A stretch of DNA of 7,475 nucleotides. Origin: S141-55 sp964422065. Its GTDB lineage: Bacteria > Hydrothermota > Hydrothermia > WGAB01. Within the stretch, counting starts at the first letter, position 1; every line of letters begins with the position of its first letter. This document shows positions 6,050 through 7,475 of this stretch, piece by piece. The stretch is taken from contig CAYQZW010000083.1 in assembly GCA_964422065.1 (NCBI GenBank), positions 1-7,475 of the forward strand. Direction: 5' to 3'. A program made the position numbers and the translations under genes. The notes under the pieces were generated by a model. The model was not told the DNA's origin and did no database searches. It saw nothing but the letters and a program-made list of their open reading frames with translations.

Positions 6050-6124
6050 AGGTCAAATTTTGCAGGCCGCATGCAGAGGCGTCAAGGGCCACAAAGCGTG
6101 GAAGACCAGCCTGGACATAGAGGA

Positions 6125-7108
6125 TCAGGCGTTGTCAGGCGGATCGTTTGGTGGGCCCGGGTCCTTTTCGACCCTGCGGACCAGGTCTTCGGCGAAGGTG
6201 TAGGGGTCGGCCTTGCCCTGCAGGATCTGTTCCAAGCCCTGTTTTTCCAAGAGGGACCCGATCTGGCTCTCGATCCGGCGCCAGAGCCGATCTTTGGCGG
6301 TGCGCTCAATCTCATCCAGGATCCGCTGGCGCCGTTTTTCCAGGAATTTTCCGGAGGACTGGAGGTAGTGCCAGTGCTTCTCAATATGGTCTGTCAGTTC
6401 GGGGATGCCCTCCCCGCGGATGGCCACCATCGGCAAAATCGGGATGATCCAATCGTTCTTTTGCGGCATCCGGCCAAGGATGCTCTCTAACTCATTTCGG
6501 AACCGCTGGGCACCCTCCCGGTCCGACTTGTTGATGACGAAGATGTCCGCAATTTCCATCAGCCCGGCTTTCATCGCCTGGATGCTGTCCCCGGATTCCG
6601 GGACCAGAACCACGACCACGGTATCCGATGCAGTGATGATGTCCAGTTCCGACTGTCCGACGCCAACGGTTTCAATCAGGATGACGTCAAATCCGAAGGC
6701 GTCCAGGAGGTCGGCGACGAACGGGGTCGCTTCGGAGAGACCGCCGAGAGAGCCCCGGGTCGCAAGGGAGCGAATGAAGACCCCGTGCTGGGAAGCACGA
6801 GCCATCCGGTGGCGGTCGCCGAGGAGTGCACCGCCGGTAAACGGGCTTGTCGGGTCTACAGCCAGGATCGCAACGCGGTGTCCGCGTTCTGTCAGGGCCA
6901 GGGCCAGGTGATCGACAATCGTAGACTTCCCGGCGCCAGGTGGACCAGTGATCCCGATCCGATGGGCGTGGCCCGTCTTGGGAAAGATGGCCTTGAGGAC
7001 CGTCTCCCGCGCCCGGTTGCCGTTCTCGACCAGGGTAATGAGTTTGGCGAGGGCTCGGATCTGTCCCTGATGGAAGGCTTCAATGAGTGATTTGAGGGAA
7101 TTGTCCAT
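6125..7108 (-). CDS. meaB: MeaB/ArgK-type P-loop GTPase (cobalamin-mutase chaperone family)
   Basis: A 327-residue G3E-type GTPase. Family members load and protect the adenosylcobalamin of methylmalonyl-CoA mutase and related mutases, using GTP hydrolysis to gate cofactor transfer. Motifs: helical N-terminus SLKSLIEAFHQGQIRAL (4-20); Walker A GPPGAGKS (55-62); VDPTSPFTGGALLGDRHRM (84-102); IETVGVGQSE (145-154, switch II region); the guanine-specificity motif NKSD (193-196); and a C-terminal helical dimerisation region with Arg-rich helices (258-287). Length and motif order fit MeaB/ArgK well. The ATG at 7108 lies five bases after the CCA end of tRNA-Leu, with no Shine-Dalgarno site, and no other start upstream is usable because the frame runs into the tRNA. 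No mutase gene (mutA/mutB) is in the window, so the partner is elsewhere or different. It is followed by a glycosyltransferase and a ribonuclease of unrelated function. Confidence 0.92.
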   Translation of the reverse strand: MDNSLKSLIEAFHQGQIRALAKLITLVENGNRARETVLKAIFPKTGHAHRIGITGPPGAGKSTIVDHLALALTERGHRVAILAVDPTSPFTGGALLGDRHRMARASQHGVFIRSLATRGSLGGLSEATPFVADLLDAFGFDVILIETVGVGQSELDIITASDTVVVVLVPESGDSIQAMKAGLMEIADIFVINKSDREGAQRFRNELESILGRMPQKNDWIIPILPMVAIRGEGIPELTDHIEKHWHYLQSSGKFLEKRRQRILDEIERTAKDRLWRRIESQIGSLLEKQGLEQILQGKADPYTFAEDLVRRVEKDPGPPNDPPDNA

Positions 7109-7113
7109 GGGGT

Positions 7114-7200
7114 TGGTGCCGGGGGCGGGATTTGAACCCGCACGGGATTGCTCCCACATGGCCCTCAACCATGCGCGTCTGCCAATTCCGCCACCCCGGC
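7114..7200 (-). tRNA. tRNA-Leu, anticodon GAG
   Basis: An 87-base class II tRNA with CCA encoded. Acceptor arms GCCGGGG (7200-7194) and CCCCGGC (7124-7118) pair fully, followed by discriminator A and CCA ending at 7114. The D arm contains the loop GAATTGGCAGA. The anticodon stem CATGG/CCATG encloses loop TTGAGGG, giving anticodon GAG at 7166-7164, which reads CUC and CUU leucine codons. The long variable arm (TGGGA, GCAA, TCCCG) is typical of leucine tRNAs. The T arm is GCGGG-TTCAAAT-CCCGC. It is expressed from the promoter directly upstream and is followed after five bases by the meaB start codon. Confidence 0.97.
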
Positions 7201-7210
7201 GCGGGCCATT

Positions 7211-7239
7211 ATGATACGTATGGAACACCCCAAAGTCAA
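7211..7239 (-). promoter_or_regulatory. Sigma70-type promoter for tRNA-Leu and the meaB unit
   Basis: On the minus strand TTGACT (7239-7234) is separated by exactly 17 bases from TATCAT (7216-7211); each matches the consensus in five of six positions. Transcription would begin near 7204, leaving a leader of only a few bases before the tRNA 5' end at 7200. As the only good promoter seen ahead of meaB, it probably serves the whole tRNA-meaB-glycosyltransferase-yacP unit. Confidence 0.75.
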
Positions 7240-7475
7240 TGAAACCGGGCACTTTCCTCCGAAGGGATGGTTCCCAACTGCTATGAAGAAACCTCTCGAA
7301 CAGCACTTCTTCCGGGCTACTCTTTCTTGGGGAAATTGTCCTTTTCGCTTGTGCCGTATTTTAGGGAATTTAAACTAAGAAGCAGCCCAGCATTGGCACT
7401 TGTGTCAGCAGGTAGCGTTTTGACATCCAGGCCCTTTCCCTGAAAAATAAGATTTATGAAGTGTTTGGGCATGAA
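7240..7475. other. Lower-G+C right flank without a convincing gene
   Basis: Upstream of the tRNA promoter the sequence is visibly richer in A+T than the genes to its left. It has no recognisable RNA gene, terminator or repeat. The open frames on both strands are short. The best is a 52-residue minus-strand frame reaching the window edge, listed separately. This may be ordinary intergenic DNA or the tail of a gene lying beyond the window. Confidence 0.5.
7317..7475 (-). CDS. Possible C-terminal end of an unidentified gene, or a chance frame
   Basis: The minus strand is open from the window edge to the TAG at 7319-7317 (52 residues). It begins FMPKHFINLIFQGKGLDV and ends KDNFPKKE. I recognise no family. 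It could be the C-terminus of a gene starting beyond the window, a short gene starting at the ATG at 7472, or chance. No ribosome site can be seen because the window ends. If real, it lies upstream of and co-directional with the tRNA-meaB unit, 77 bases before its -35 box. Confidence 0.2.
   Translation of the reverse strand, partial: FMPKHFINLIFQGKGLDVKTLPADTSANAGLLLSLNSLKYGTSEKDNFPKKE

Noticed and set aside
6050..6124. Possible terminator between meaB and the glycosyltransferase (TGCA repeats near 6060-6075, CCAC/GTGG near 6093-6105)
   Set aside because: The stems are only four bases long. On the minus strand only a short mixed A/T stretch follows the TGCA repeats, not a clear T-run. They do not justify splitting the transcription unit.
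7148..7378. 76-codon plus-strand frame across the tRNA and its promoter
   Set aside because: It starts inside the tRNA gene on the opposite strand and crosses the promoter. The translation has no protein-like pattern.
1..7475. CRISPR arrays, insertion sequences, integrases, toxin-antitoxin or phage genes
   Set aside because: No regularly spaced repeats, paired terminal inverted repeats, transposase or integrase motifs were seen on either strand.

Overview
This is a bacterial window that looks like two different genomes joined at about position 862. The left 860 bases hold the 3' part of ribonuclease D and the 5' part of a YcgL-domain gene, both on the minus strand. The rnd-ycgL pair is typical of gammaproteobacteria, and the base composition is moderate (27 G+C in the 60 bases 241-300). 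From about 865 onward the DNA is richer in G+C (38 of 60 in 1201-1260). It begins in the middle of a TonB-dependent outer-membrane receptor read in the opposite direction. Both genes are cut at the same point, so the junction is most simply a chimeric assembly or a recent rearrangement. The main part (about 865-7200) comes from a G+C-rich Gram-negative bacterium with a periplasmic PQQ-type dehydrogenase. No phylum can be fixed from the sequence alone; an NC10-like or similar environmental lineage is only a guess.

Layout. 1-182 (minus): ycgL fragment. 166 to about 862 (minus): 3' part of rnd. About 862-1911 (plus): beta-barrel C-terminus of a TonB-dependent receptor. 1931-2716 (minus): SDR-family protein that has lost the catalytic Tyr/Lys pair. 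2717-2872: divergent promoter region with a hairpin. 2873-4075 (plus): secreted sorbosone/glucose-dehydrogenase-like beta-propeller. 4072-4440 (plus): small CxC protein overlapping it by ATGA, with a 22-bp-stem hairpin at its start. From 7239 down to 4437 (minus): a consensus-like promoter, tRNA-Leu(GAG), a MeaB-type GTPase, a GT4 glycosyltransferase and a YacP/Rae1-like NYN ribonuclease. These are tightly packed and probably form one transcription unit.

The most interesting points are these. The tRNA-Leu 3' end lies five nucleotides from the meaB start codon, with no ribosome binding site between them, so tRNA maturation would release a nearly leaderless meaB message. A very long G+C-rich hairpin lies between the dehydrogenase and the small CxC protein. 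The SDR has an S-x3-R in place of Y-x3-K. The chimeric junction should be resolved before any gene-neighbourhood conclusion is drawn across it. I saw no CRISPR array, insertion sequence or phage gene.
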